From assembly GCA_030581615.1 (NCBI GenBank), contig JAKTTT010000036.1:124001-188000 (forward strand): DNA of 64,000 nucleotides, in the 5' to 3' direction. The notes beneath the pieces were generated by a model that worked only from the letters and a program-made list of their open reading frames with translations, did not search any database and was not told the origin of the DNA. This stretch comes from Alloascoidea africana (lineage: Eukaryota > Ascomycota > Alloascoideomycetes > Alloascoideales > Alloascoideaceae). The translations under genes and the position numbers were made by a program. Every line of letters begins with the position of its first letter. The stretch's first letter is position 1. Shown in pieces: positions 1 through 10,451 of the stretch.

Positions 1-433
1 GAAATTACCGACGGTGGATTGGACCATCTTCAAGTTCAAAGACAGATGTTGAGGTATATTGTGTGTTCCTCATCACCAGATTCAAAACCCAGATCCAAGC
101 AGACTGATCCCCGTTATCCGGCGTGAAATCGTAATAATTCGCACTTCCCAGGTTTCCTCGGCCGCGGACTCCGCTCTACTCCATCCATCGCCATCGCCAT
201 CTCCATTTGCAAGGTCTGGTAGTCTGAACTATGGCACGGAGAGAAGGATCTTACTGAATAATTTGGGTATACCCCTCCTATGCAACTTTGAAGAGTTTTA
301 TCTATCTATCTCAAGGGCACGTGTAAGACAAAACGATCACCAGATAATGAGGCTGTTTCGTACCTTGGTTTTGCGTCTTGCTTTGCTTCTGGCGGTCATC
401 CTAGTAGCAGTCCAACTATCCAAATTCATGTAA
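1..433 (+). other. Left-edge stretch, possibly the 3' end of a gene cut by the window
   Basis: Frame 1 is open from the first base to a TGA at 124-126 (ending RSKQTDPRYPA), so an upstream gene may end here. A GTATAT at 54 and a CCCAG ending at 151 could also be splice sites that carry the reading further. Separately, an ATG at 347 opens 28 codons ending at 433 that encode one hydrophobic helix flanked by basic residues, starting MRLFRTLVLRLALLLAVIL. That could be a tail anchor of the upstream gene or a chance ORF. No family was recognised and no exon chain could be confirmed. Confidence 0.2.
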
Positions 434-657
434 CGTGTTGTACCAGACAGCACCTGAGCTGTCCTCGACTTTGGATACTGCTCTGTGCCGCACAAAATGA
501 AAAAACGGGTTGGTTAGGCGTTAGTAGACCGCACCAGGTTATCAGCCACTAGCATTACTAACCAAGACCAAAATACCGTTTAGATAGGCCCTGCCTTTTT
601 TCTCTTCATCAGCATCATCCTTTCAAAAAGTCTAGAGTACATACAGAGATAAAAATA

Positions 658-1197
658 ATGGATCCAAAGGTGGCTCTTCGACACTGGATAGCAGTGGGTC
701 TTATATCCTGTGTCCTGTTGCTGCTAGGGTTTATCAGGAAGTATAGGACTGAATCAAATCAAACCATCAACAAGCTGACGACAGTTTTTTATTGTTTGAC
801 CGCAACTTGTACTCTTATTGCGTTTTGGGTTAGTGAAGGGTCTAATACTCTCAAGGTCACACAAGTCAAGACAGAAAAGAAGAAATTGATCAGAAGCACA
901 AATGAAGAGAACATTGAGAGGCTCATTGTGACAGCTGAGCTTGAAATTGAGAGGGCGAAGAGCCATCTACTTTTAATTCGATGGCGCTATCTACAATCTA
1001 TCACTGTCCTGTTCTTATTTATTGAGCTGTTTATTATTCGATTGTCGCTCCCAAAGAGCAATTCTGCGATAGATTGGGTTCAAATTGGACTTGGAGGCGC
1101 TGGAATAATATCTAGTTGTCCGATGATTGTGTCATCTTTTGTACGACTAAGAAAACAAAAAGGCGTTTCGCTACAAGACGAAGTGCCATTGGGGTAG
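658..1197 (+). CDS. Four-helix membrane protein, unrecognised (first of a tandem pair)
   Basis: A 179-residue protein starting at ATG 658 behind an A-rich leader (gataaaaata). It has two hydrophobic helices near the N-terminus (about residues 12-28 and 43-59), a charged and probably helical loop (about 65-108, rich in K and E), then two more helices (about 110-130 and 140-160) and a short basic tail. No signal peptide or catalytic motif is visible. The next gene on the same strand has the same helix-helix-charged loop-helix-helix plan, with short matches around the third and fourth helices (FIIRLSL against FIIRIQLSV; GLGGAGIISSCP against GIAGMTISPA). The two therefore look like diverged tandem paralogues. 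No known family was recognised and the function is unknown. Confidence 0.6.
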   Translation: MDPKVALRHWIAVGLISCVLLLLGFIRKYRTESNQTINKLTTVFYCLTATCTLIAFWVSEGSNTLKVTQVKTEKKKLIRSTNEENIERLIVTAELEIERAKSHLLLIRWRYLQSITVLFLFIELFIIRLSLPKSNSAIDWVQIGLGGAGIISSCPMIVSSFVRLRKQKGVSLQDEVPLG

Positions 1198-1544
1198 CTA
1201 CTTGCTCAGATTTTACCGAATTTCTAATACTCTTTCTAATATGATTATGCTCTTGTGTTACTATGCAAGTCTCAAACTTAATTACATACACGAAGTGTTC
1301 CTCCGAACAAGATGTAAAAGTTGTAGAGTATCAATTCATCTCCCTGAAGCTTGGAGCTTGCGATCCGGAAAATTCAAAAGCTTACTCAAGATTCCAATAT
1401 ACCAAATCTGGCGCGTAAAACCCAACCTGCATGAGACTATCTTTTTAACTAGTCCTCCTTCTCCCTCCTTCTCGTTTTCTTTTTATTGTTCACTTTCCCT
1501 CACATTAAACAACATTTTTTTCCTTGAACGTTGACATACTGAAA

Positions 1545-2225
1545 ATGAAAAGAGCCGAAGACAAAATTACGCTGCAAATTATGGGCTGGTTCGTCATCTG
1601 GATCATTTCCCTTGTTCTCTACACTTCTGCTGCTGGGAGACAAATTAGCGGAGACCTGAACTCGGTGCTGAACGTGGTAGAAATCATATCCTTAATATTC
1701 TTTGGAATTCTAGGACTTGCATTTTGGAGAGCGTTCCATAATAGCTGGAGTATCAGTGTCCGTGTTGTGGAGGAAGAAGTGGAAGAGACAAAACTCTGCA
1801 CAGGCAGAGACACAAATGGTACGACAGAACAAGCACAAGAAGCACGGCACAAGCGAATGTCAATAATGAAAAAGATGGAAAGGATTAAAAGGCAGAGACT
1901 TGACAGTATTTGGAATGTTAGTAAAGTTTCCACTGCGTACTTGATAATTATGATAGTGTTTATCATTCGGATTCAGCTGAGTGTGTGGGATACTCCTCTC
2001 GATCGGGGTGAAAAAGCTATAGGCATTGCCGGTATGACCATATCTCCGGCAGTTATTCTGTTTTATTCATTTCTAGCGCAGGCAATTCGAGAAAGAAAGC
2101 ATATTGTAGGGGTTATGGAGCTCCTAAAACTGCCAAACTTCAAAAAGCCTAAAGTTCTGTCAACCGCCCGTACACTTTTCAAAAGGAAAAAGGAATCCAA
2201 AAGTGAATCGGAGTCGAATTTTTAA
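1545..2225 (+). CDS. Four-helix membrane protein, likely paralogue of the upstream gene
   Basis: A 226-residue protein. The start is taken at ATG 1545; the frame runs 21 bases further 5' but without an ATG. Helices lie at about residues 4-24 and 38-56. A long highly charged loop follows (about 65-125, several EEVEE and KKMER runs, likely coiled coil), then helices at about 127-147 and 158-180 and a Lys/Ser-rich tail ending SKSESESNF. It is 347 bp downstream of its neighbour on the same strand and shares its layout and scattered residues. It may sit in an organelle or ER membrane with the charged loop exposed. Function is unknown. Confidence 0.6.
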   Translation: MKRAEDKITLQIMGWFVIWIISLVLYTSAAGRQISGDLNSVLNVVEIISLIFFGILGLAFWRAFHNSWSISVRVVEEEVEETKLCTGRDTNGTTEQAQEARHKRMSIMKKMERIKRQRLDSIWNVSKVSTAYLIIMIVFIIRIQLSVWDTPLDRGEKAIGIAGMTISPAVILFYSFLAQAIRERKHIVGVMELLKLPNFKKPKVLSTARTLFKRKKESKSESESNF

Positions 2226-2337
2226 ATTACAGGATGTTCTGGGATTCAGTGTACAAGAATGGGCTAACTACAAAACTCAAATGTATTTTCCTTCATTTTA
2301 GTGCACCAAAGTTGGATCCGCCGTAATGCCAATTGTT

Positions 2338-4116
2338 TCATTTTTCCTCTTCCTCCTTATTTGAATAGAGATACTCAAAACCACGAGAGCTGATGCGTTC
2401 ATTCCATGTCTCCTCCTTCTTCTTACCCAGGTCTTCCAGATGAATCAAGTCGCCATCATCGTCATCGTCATCCAAGCCGGCCAATTTCACACTGGTCTGC
2501 TGTCCAGATTGTTTCTTAATTTCGTAGTGACCTCCAAGAACCAAATCCTTGGCAACAAGCTCCCTTGTTCGTCCCAATGATTCGATAGCAGAAACACGAT
2601 CACAAGTTTCTTCAAGTAGTTTATCAAATCCAGGCTGCGAGGCAATCTCATGAAAAGCCCTCATCATTGGGACAGAGTCTGCACGGACGTACGAACGCGA
2701 GCTAATCGTGAAAATGTTTAGATTGTCGTAGGACTGAATATAGTCTGGTCGTGTCATTACCTGTCTTGCTCTCCAAAGAGGCAGCTCGGGCAGCCTGTGA
2801 TCAAACGTTCTTAGGTCTTCTTCAGTGGCATTTGCCAGTCGCTCTTTGTCTATTCTCACAAACTCTCTCATCAAAAGCATCGCTGAGGTCGAAAACTTCC
2901 CACTTTCCATGACGTCGTCGTCCATGTCCATACCAAGAAGTCCACACTTGTTCAGCATCCATGTTTTCTCGCGATCGATAATCTGGTTGCACGCTTCAAT
3001 GACATTAGAATGTTTCGCTACCTGTGCCAGATGTTGTGGGCGGCCACCAATGAGGTCATAGACTTGGTTCGCCTGTTCATCTGACAAATCTTCGTTAAAA
3101 TATTTTTTCCTCGAGGATTTCAGGACGATTAGAGCCTGTTTCCTGTTGAAATCTCTAAAATGCACAACCTCTAACCTCGTGCCCAGCTTTTTCAGCCTTT
3201 CATAGAGCCAATAGTCATCAGAGTTGAAAATCATGGTTACCAACCCTGCACCACTAAGGGCTTCGGCCTTTTGCTGCAACAGCTCGATCAAGTCCGTTCC
3301 GATTTCATCGTCCCGTATCAAATGGGCGTTATTTATTATCAATACAAGAGGCTTTCCAGTAGTTTGTACTCTTTTCAATGCAACCTCTTCCAATTTGTTG
3401 AAAGCGCGCTCAATGTCCAAAAGGGCCGTCGTGTCCCTTGGACCTCGGATAGAAAACAGAGACCCAATGTAATCCTCAAAGTACGCAAAGTTCAAAGTTC
3501 TTCCCAGCCGTATTCTAAAAATCTCGGGGTCCGCGTGTGCACTAAGGTAAGTGCAGTTAGCGCCCTTGACTTTTTCCAAGCTGTTTAGCAGCATTGAGGT
3601 TTTCCCTGTGCCTTTTTCACCGATTAGCAAAAAGTAGCTGCCAACAATGTCCCCAGACACAATGCGATCCAAAAGCTGCTGTTGTGGTCTATCTATCCAG
3701 TCATCCCCTGTCGAGTCGTTATGCCTCGAAAGCTCAAAGGTAGTTGTACCATTCCCAAGCCCTTTTTCAAACTCTTGATCCATTTTGCTCAGCACATGAG
3801 ATTGGTACATTCTGTGATAGGTAATTCCAGCAGCCCCCAACACGAATAGCGTGGAAAAGGATATCGCGGCCGTTTCCAGACCTTTCAGAAAAATTGAGCG
3901 AAACTCGCTCTCTTTCTTTCCTTTAGACTGCTTCTTTGATCCATTCTCTTTCTCGTCTTTATGTTTTTCTTTGGAGTCTTCGTTGTCTTCAAGGACGTCG
4001 AATGGGAGCAAAGGGTTAAGTCTCCTGACAGCCGAAACCGTAAATGGGCGAGGACGGGGACTTAGTAGATGAGTCGGGATCCGTCTATTCTGACGTGAAA
4101 TACTTCTTATCAGCAT
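2338..4116 (-). CDS. Mitochondrial inner-membrane P-loop ATPase (ATPase_2/AAA type)
   Basis: A 592-residue protein starting at ATG 4116. The frame is open further upstream but has no ATG there. The N-terminus (MLIRSISRQNRRIPTHLLSP) is Arg/Ser-rich with no acidic residues, typical of a mitochondrial presequence. A Lys/Glu-rich stretch follows, then a transmembrane helix near residues 80-100 (AAISFSTLFVLGAAGITY). The ATPase domain has Walker A GEKGTGKTS near residue 168 and Walker B PLVLIINNAH, with the conserved SIRGPRDTTALLDIERA segment between them. This matches a conserved fungal family of mitochondrial proteins with an archaeal-type ATPase domain; its role is not established to my knowledge. 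The acidic stretch GLDDDDDDGD lies near the C-terminus. It is convergent with the 4-TM gene, with a 112 bp gap. Confidence 0.75.
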   Translation of the reverse strand: MLIRSISRQNRRIPTHLLSPRPRPFTVSAVRRLNPLLPFDVLEDNEDSKEKHKDEKENGSKKQSKGKKESEFRSIFLKGLETAAISFSTLFVLGAAGITYHRMYQSHVLSKMDQEFEKGLGNGTTTFELSRHNDSTGDDWIDRPQQQLLDRIVSGDIVGSYFLLIGEKGTGKTSMLLNSLEKVKGANCTYLSAHADPEIFRIRLGRTLNFAYFEDYIGSLFSIRGPRDTTALLDIERAFNKLEEVALKRVQTTGKPLVLIINNAHLIRDDEIGTDLIELLQQKAEALSGAGLVTMIFNSDDYWLYERLKKLGTRLEVVHFRDFNRKQALIVLKSSRKKYFNEDLSDEQANQVYDLIGGRPQHLAQVAKHSNVIEACNQIIDREKTWMLNKCGLLGMDMDDDVMESGKFSTSAMLLMREFVRIDKERLANATEEDLRTFDHRLPELPLWRARQVMTRPDYIQSYDNLNIFTISSRSYVRADSVPMMRAFHEIASQPGFDKLLEETCDRVSAIESLGRTRELVAKDLVLGGHYEIKKQSGQQTSVKLAGLDDDDDDGDLIHLEDLGKKKEETWNERISSRGFEYLYSNKEEEEK

Positions 4117-6379
4117 GTTCGATGAAGTACTGATCCTTATGTTTGCTTTGCGCGTTTGAAGACTTTTCGAAAGGACGGTGAAGAATATCAAACATATGTA
4201 ATTAATTTCAGCCCCAGACTAGATCCAACGGATTTCCTCGGGGCGGAGTTGAGCTCCACACCTTACCCGGATTTTCAGGCAAAGTATAACGATCTATCGG
4301 TTCTCCAGACAAGCCAATCCTGGTGTCGCATGAATAAATACATCAGTTTACTTTCTCTGTAATACATTGAAGGGGTGGCACGACGAACCCGCTGAATTGC
4401 GCATAGTAAAAAAACACCAAGTGCGTATTCCTGCTTGAATACTGTTGGAGTAACGTTCCAACTTCCTCTGCGTATTTTTGCTTCAAGCGAAAGGTTTTGG
4501 GTTTACCAGGCACTTCCATAAAAGACTCATGGAACGACTAGTTCTTTCCTGTAGAAACTTGGCACTCGACTGAGTGTATCTGGTGTAGAACTGAGAACTG
4601 GAGAGCCCGCATCTTGGAAGATCTTGTCACAATTAGGCTAGCAAATTAAGAAAGTGCTTAAAAACAAAGAGTTAGCAACTTCGTCGTCCTACGTCGATAC
4701 TGTCTTCATCAACAGACACAATAGATGTTTCAATGTGCCAACGGTGAACTTGTGATATATCAGGCTTTTGGACTCCCTTTATATCAGAAACTTAAAATAT
4801 ATGCGAATGTGACATATCGAGAAAAACAAAAAAGAGCGTAGTTGTGATTCTTAATGTGTCAAAGCCAAAGTCTTATCCTGTTTGAGACAGTGGGTGCTGG
4901 ACCTACCCATTTTATTAGGAACCATCTCTGTCTCAAGTTTTCAGCTGAAAGTTCTGCGTCCTGGCGATTACCGTGATATAATTGTCAATTTTACTGCAAA
5001 CTTTTCCTTAGAATAATGTTGCTTTGGGGTTTACTTCGTTTTATGTAAAAACGATTATGGATTATTGAGTTGCGCTTTGCGCTTTTACCATTTTTTACAA
5101 TGTTAACCTTTTTTCCCCTTGGCTTTAAGGTGACTGACATTCTGACGTCTGTTGTTCCTGCTTTGCTTGATAGGCTTCGATACATGCCATGTTCCTTACA
5201 AAGTTAGTTTTTGGTTGCTTTTTAGCTCAACTCAATTAAGCCTTCGTTCCCTACCTAGGAAACAAGGCTTGGAACGAATCCCGGGCGGTTAGAGAAAGCC
5301 AAAGCTTTCAATTGCAAGCAGTTTTCAGCTACTTTTTTCAAATCGATTGAAAAGAGTCAATTTCTTTTTAGAGCGGGTGAATGGTTGGTTAGACGTGTTT
5401 CCAACTTTTATTCATTATCGGCACAAATAAACAATATCTGCATTTTGTTTTCAACCGAAGACATGAAACTACCAAGGCCTTTAAGGCTTTGCCATCCTTG
5501 CAACACCGCTAAATTATAACGTTCTAATTCAGCAAGAAAGGAAGTAACAACTGCAATTTAAAAATAATGAACAAGTGAATTTTTATGGGTCGAAACTTAG
5601 TTCCTACGATGATCTATAGTTAGTGATCAAGCAAGTCAATTTTTTCTGAATCAATGCATGTCAGGGAAGCACCAAAACTTCAAGCAAACATGAATCAAGA
5701 GTGTGGTGATGTTTTTCAAGATGAAATTATTGGATTGAAATAATGAACATTGGGGGAAAAGTGAAAATGTAACAACTAGAGGCATGCGAGAGACAATTTA
5801 CGTGGAAAGAAATGCTTCAAAGGGCAAAGCACTACTGCATTAAACATTAAAGAGCTCACTTTTTTTTCAAGTTTCGAAGGTTTGGTTCAACAACCTGATT
5901 GCTGCTAAAGTATACAAAGGCAAGGATGCTGTCATGAATCGTATGTTTTGTAACTGACGGAAATCAAAAACGTCTACAGCTTCGAAAGTTGTAGGTCAAA
6001 TGCATATGCCAGAACAAAGGCAGATTATTTCCAAACAGACAAAAAGTTGTTCGAAACACCGACTTTTACCCGTCCCCACATCAAAGCCACTTCCAGCAAC
6101 TGAGCTTTTGCTTCTTCTTCTTTATGCTGCCCAGAAACCTGCTAAGGCAAGATGCCAAAAAAGGGAACCTCGGATTTGCACGTGACTTTCTCGTAAAGCA
6201 AGTGAAAAACGTTATCTGCTTGCATGCATCAGATGTTACCCGGTCGAAGATTATTAATGTTTGAAAGGGCAAAGAACTTAAATAACCTCTTTCTTCTCTG
6301 ATGAGTAGACCCATTTCCTATCCTTCTCATTTCTAGTTCTTCCTCACCCAAGAGTGCAAAAGGAAAAAGGACAAGAGTG
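4117..6379. other. Gene-free stretch of about 2.3 kb
   Basis: AT-rich spacer between two divergently transcribed genes, so it holds both promoters. I see only short spurious frames, no tRNA pattern and no convincing repeat. The last 300 bases before the PP1-subunit gene are richer in pyrimidines and probably hold its leader. Confidence 0.5.
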
Positions 6380-8227
6380 ATGCCATATACTCCTCCTTCA
6401 GCTTCTAGCGGGTCTAGCATTTCTTTGCCTTCTTCTCCGGTTTCTGAGGACTCCACTATTCCTTTGCTGAAAACCAACAGTCATACAGGAATAAACACAG
6501 CTCCAACTTCATTCATTTGCTCGCCACTTCGATCATCGCTCACCTCTCCAAGTCCAGAAACTAGCCCAATTAATCCCAGATGGTCTTCAACCTCTCAAAT
6601 AATAGCCATTATGTCAAAGAAGCCGCACTCTTCGCAGCCTATCAAGCCTCGTGAATCAGTGGTGCTATCGGAGAATACTCGCTATAACTCGAACCTATCT
6701 AACACCGATCTGGATAAAGGAAATATCGCCTCTGTTCGCTCACCATTAGATTCTGGGAACATATCGCCCTCAGATGAGGCTAACGAGGAAGATCTGTCGG
6801 TAACCAGAAGTTATACCACTTCACCTTTAATTCGCAAAAAATCGGGAGAGTTGGTTAGATCTTCTCTGAAGCTGAGTAGATTGCTTTCTCTACCATCACA
6901 TACAAAATCTGTGCATTTTGATACGCGGCACATGATCGACGTACGTCATTTTAATGAATCGGAAATGCCGACAGCAATTTCCGCAAACAATTCCCCAACT
7001 AGATTTGGCCGTGATGGCAAGGTCCGCTCTCGTTTGGGAAGCATGAACTGGTGCCTAGACGATGATGAGGATGATATGTACTCAAGTGATGAATCTTATT
7101 CATCAGATTCCAATGATAGCGAGAGTGAGGAAGAGCAGGAAATTAGAAGGAGATACAACTTGGCTCAGAGCCGTCGAAGACGGTCCCGAAGAAATCAATG
7201 GGAGCTTGAGCTTCCAAATTTTCCTGTTGTTGAATCTGCTACTAGAAGCAATGCGACGGTCTTCTTAGATCGTTGTTTCATAAACAATGACAGGAACACT
7301 ATAGTTGGCCATGTTGCAGTCAAGAATTTGGGTTACTCTAAGAATGTTTCAATCAGATATAGCTTTGACTATTGGAAAACAGTAACGGAGATAGCTGCCA
7401 GTTTTAACGAAGACAATCCCCGAATGTTGCACAATGCTGGTTATGATCGCTTTTCATTCACAATCGATCTTGACGCTTTACCACCTTTGACATTAAAGAC
7501 CAAAGCGATGTTCATGTGCATACGATACTCGGTCAATGGGCGTGAATATTGGGATAACAATAATAGTCTTAATTACGAGATGTTATTCAAACTCTCTGCT
7601 AATAGCAAGAAAGATGTGTCAGATTACAGAAGATTCAGTCACAAAGGTTTAAAGACCAAGGATCCGCTTCCTGGGAATTTTGAACCCTTGTCGTCGGTAA
7701 AAGATAAGCAGAATGAAACAAAGCTTACAACCAACAACAAGGATAACATTAGAAACAGTCCAATTGACCTAAAACCTGGTATTGGGGATTCTGAATCGCA
7801 GTATTCCGACCCTATGAGTGAGTACCTGAAGATAATCAGATCTCCTCGTACTCTTTCCTCGTCCCCTAATCTCATGCAGTACGAGACTTTTCATCCTATT
7901 ACAGCAAATAGCGACAACGTGTTTGAACTTTCAATGTTGGGACAAGAATACCAACCTCACACAGCCCAAGAAATCGCCGAGGAGTACTCTAAAGCAAATT
8001 CTTTCCAGAGACATTTAAATGGAAAAGAACGAGGGCGTAGTTTGCTTACAAAGCAATCTAACACAAATGGAAAAACTAAAGATATGACCACAAACCGGAA
8101 TTCAAATGAAAAAAGCATGAACCCACTCTATAAAGAAATCGAGCAAAAATCGTTAGGCGAAAAGCCATCTCTTGATTCTAGTACTTACAGGGATATTGTC
8201 GACAGCTATTGCTTTTACCGCAGCTGA
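6380..8227 (+). CDS. PP1 regulatory subunit with CBM21 domain (glycogen targeting, GAC1/PIG type)
   Basis: A 615-residue protein that should direct type-1 protein phosphatase (Glc7) to glycogen and glycogen synthase. The start is ATG 6380 (MPYTPPSASSGSSISLPSSP), a Ser/Pro-rich opening typical of the family. A PP1-docking RVxF-type motif lies in RKKSGELVRSSLKLSRL..KSVHFDTRHMIDVRHF (KSVHF near residue 178). The CBM21 carbohydrate-binding domain covers about residues 285-400, with VFLDRCFINNDRNTIVGHVAVKNLGYSKNVSIRYSFDYWK and the closing EYWDNNNSLNYEM signature. The rest is low-complexity and Ser/Asn-rich. The family includes S. cerevisiae GAC1, PIG1, PIG2 and GIP2; which orthologue this is cannot be decided by eye. 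No introns are seen. Confidence 0.88.
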   Translation: MPYTPPSASSGSSISLPSSPVSEDSTIPLLKTNSHTGINTAPTSFICSPLRSSLTSPSPETSPINPRWSSTSQIIAIMSKKPHSSQPIKPRESVVLSENTRYNSNLSNTDLDKGNIASVRSPLDSGNISPSDEANEEDLSVTRSYTTSPLIRKKSGELVRSSLKLSRLLSLPSHTKSVHFDTRHMIDVRHFNESEMPTAISANNSPTRFGRDGKVRSRLGSMNWCLDDDEDDMYSSDESYSSDSNDSESEEEQEIRRRYNLAQSRRRRSRRNQWELELPNFPVVESATRSNATVFLDRCFINNDRNTIVGHVAVKNLGYSKNVSIRYSFDYWKTVTEIAASFNEDNPRMLHNAGYDRFSFTIDLDALPPLTLKTKAMFMCIRYSVNGREYWDNNNSLNYEMLFKLSANSKKDVSDYRRFSHKGLKTKDPLPGNFEPLSSVKDKQNETKLTTNNKDNIRNSPIDLKPGIGDSESQYSDPMSEYLKIIRSPRTLSSSPNLMQYETFHPITANSDNVFELSMLGQEYQPHTAQEIAEEYSKANSFQRHLNGKERGRSLLTKQSNTNGKTKDMTTNRNSNEKSMNPLYKEIEQKSLGEKPSLDSSTYRDIVDSYCFYRS

Positions 8228-10358
8228 AAATTGATGCATTATCTTTTTGCTGAATCGGCATCCCGAGAGTTGAATAGTGGGAAGGTTGAGTTCCATTTTA
8301 GGGTTGTCTAAATGGAATTTTGTGTAAATACTATTAAAGCACCCTCTTTTATTTATTTATTTTTTGTTTTTGTTTTCACAACATGTTTACAACTAACCCG
8401 AATATTGGCTTCTGCTTCTGATGAAAGCATTCATGAAGCCCTTCTCTTCTTTATTTTAGTTTTGGCATTTTCAGCATTATTTTTATTTTGGATTTTTGGA
8501 TTTTGCGACATGGGTGTTCTTTCTTTTAACAAGCAAGCTGTTTCAGCGAACATATATTGATGTATCACTTTTTTTTACTGTCGGTGATTTTGATAGTTAA
8601 AATGAGTTACAATTAACTGAAGTTTTCATGCATTACACCTGTAAAACTTGTACTTGAGAAATCGGATTGTATTCGTTTACAAAGTCTTGAGCTATAAACA
8701 ATTAAAACTAGCATTTCAGGTTTTAGCGCTGGACAAGGAAGATAGAGTTATTTTTGGAGTTCTACTCTCAAGCAGCATAGATTTATTGCCTTTGTAAAGT
8801 GTTAGTGCAACTATTGACGTTGAGATGTCTCATGACTGCGAAGAATGAAAGAGCAGCCGTTTATTGTTTAATCCAAGACCAAATAGATAGAAGTGTAAGC
8901 GTAACTGGTGGTGGACATAGAGCTAAGTTACCACAAGAATTGTGGAGAAAGCAGTCGATATCATTTACAATGTCAGTTGTTTTCGAGGATAACTTCAATG
9001 ATTGCAAGGATTAAATTGTTCCAACCAAATTTACCCTGTGCATTCCTGACCTTAAGTATTAGTATCTTACGTCGGCTTGATATTTTCTTATGCTTGAAAA
9101 GGCACAAGCTGAACAAAACTATGAAAAGAAAAACGATTGAAAAGTCCAGTTGCTGATGATTAGAATAATGTTTAAAAATGCTTAATCTATTAAAATGTCA
9201 ATTGCAGAACCCATATATCTCAGGGAGGTCTGTGAACCCATTCATGTTTGCCGTTATGAGGATGGTTAGTTACTCCGTCCATTTTCTCATGAAAGATATA
9301 ACCATATGCAAAACTTATTCTTTTTGGCTAAATTTACTACCAATTTTTAATCTGTCTGGTGATCTCAACCTAATATGAAAAATGAAAAGTTTTAAATTGC
9401 ACCGGATTAAGTTTTCGATTCAAAGTCAATAATGCTTTGAGAAAGCTTGAGACGGTTGACTACATTTGATCAACATCAAACAGACTCTGACCTTTACAAG
9501 TGCCTAATGCAATTCTGATATGATTGATGTTCAAATTGGAATTCTATGTGAAATATAAACTCATCTCTACCATCGACCAGCAAGTCTCCTAACTCATTCA
9601 CCTTGTAAAGTTTTTGAACATCAAAGATATTTTCAAGAAGCAAAAAATGAAAACAGCTGTAAATGAATAAATTGATCCCTGTCTATTAGTTTCAATTTAT
9701 GCTCTTTTTTCATTCATGCCCCACTTAGAATGGGGTACAACTTTTGGTATATAGACGAGCCGCCTACTATGTTTAGTCAACCTTCATGTTCTTTTAATTG
9801 ATATTAAATAAATACGTTCTATATGTAAAGAGGCATTCCTGTTGATCCTGTTGGTTTTCATTGCAAAGCCATGAAATGCCGTAGAAAAAATTATTTTTCA
9901 GGGAGGTTTAAACTGATTTTGGAGTTTTGGTTAATATATTTTATTGTATTTCATGTTCTTATGGCGTCAGACTAAAAGCCGAAGGAAATTTGGAAGTTGG
10001 GCCATCATCGGCTTCATCAGACTAATTTGTTGGTTAAAATAGTTGGAAGCTTGAAAACCTTTTATAGTACACGTCCATAACGATAAACTTAGAAGATGAT
10101 TACATTCCACAAAAAATATAAGGTCATCACCGTATTAAGAAGATGGATTTTGTCGTCTGATCATTTAAACTATGGGCTGACACATTTTCTCAAGTAAATT
10201 CTAAGGTACGGGAAGAGTCTTTTTTGGCTGAAGATAAACTCAGAGGACAAATAAATATTGTTTCATTTTGGAGCTTCTACATAAATTAGATAGTCACAGA
10301 AAGATATATATGAGCAAATAGTGTACATGAGAATTGAATCTCCAGGAAAGAAAAATAA
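8228..10358. other. Gene-free stretch of about 2.1 kb
   Basis: AT-rich spacer after the PP1-subunit gene. An 82-codon frame at 8312-8560 with an ATG is hydrophobic, but it looks like a translated T-rich 3' untranslated region. Nothing else is convincing. Confidence 0.5.
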
Positions 10359-10438
10359 TGCCACCTAGCGGAATTGAACCGCCGACCTTTGCATCTCAAG
10401 TATACAAGTGCAACGCTCTACCACTAAGCTAAGGAGGC
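10359..10438 (-). tRNA. tRNA-Thr (anticodon UGU) with an 8 nt intron
   Basis: Reading the minus strand, an 80 nt tRNA gene folds with acceptor GCCTCCT/AGGTGGC, D arm GCTTAGTGGTAGAGC, anticodon stem TTGCA/TGCAA and T arm GGCGG-TTCAATT-CCGCT. The anticodon is TGT. An 8 nt intron (TACTTGAG) follows position 37, where nuclear tRNA introns sit. The acceptor has a T-T mismatch at position 4-69, also present, from memory, in the S. cerevisiae tRNA-Thr(UGU). A T5 terminator follows at once. An LTR-like element sits 13 bp upstream of its 5' end. Confidence 0.93.
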
Positions 10439-10451
10439 CCAGATCAGCATT

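Noticed and set aside
8312-8560. 82-codon hydrophobic ORF after the PP1-subunit gene
   Set aside because: T-rich 3' DNA naturally reads as Phe/Leu. A similar chance frame follows the TDA11-like gene at 13236-13552.
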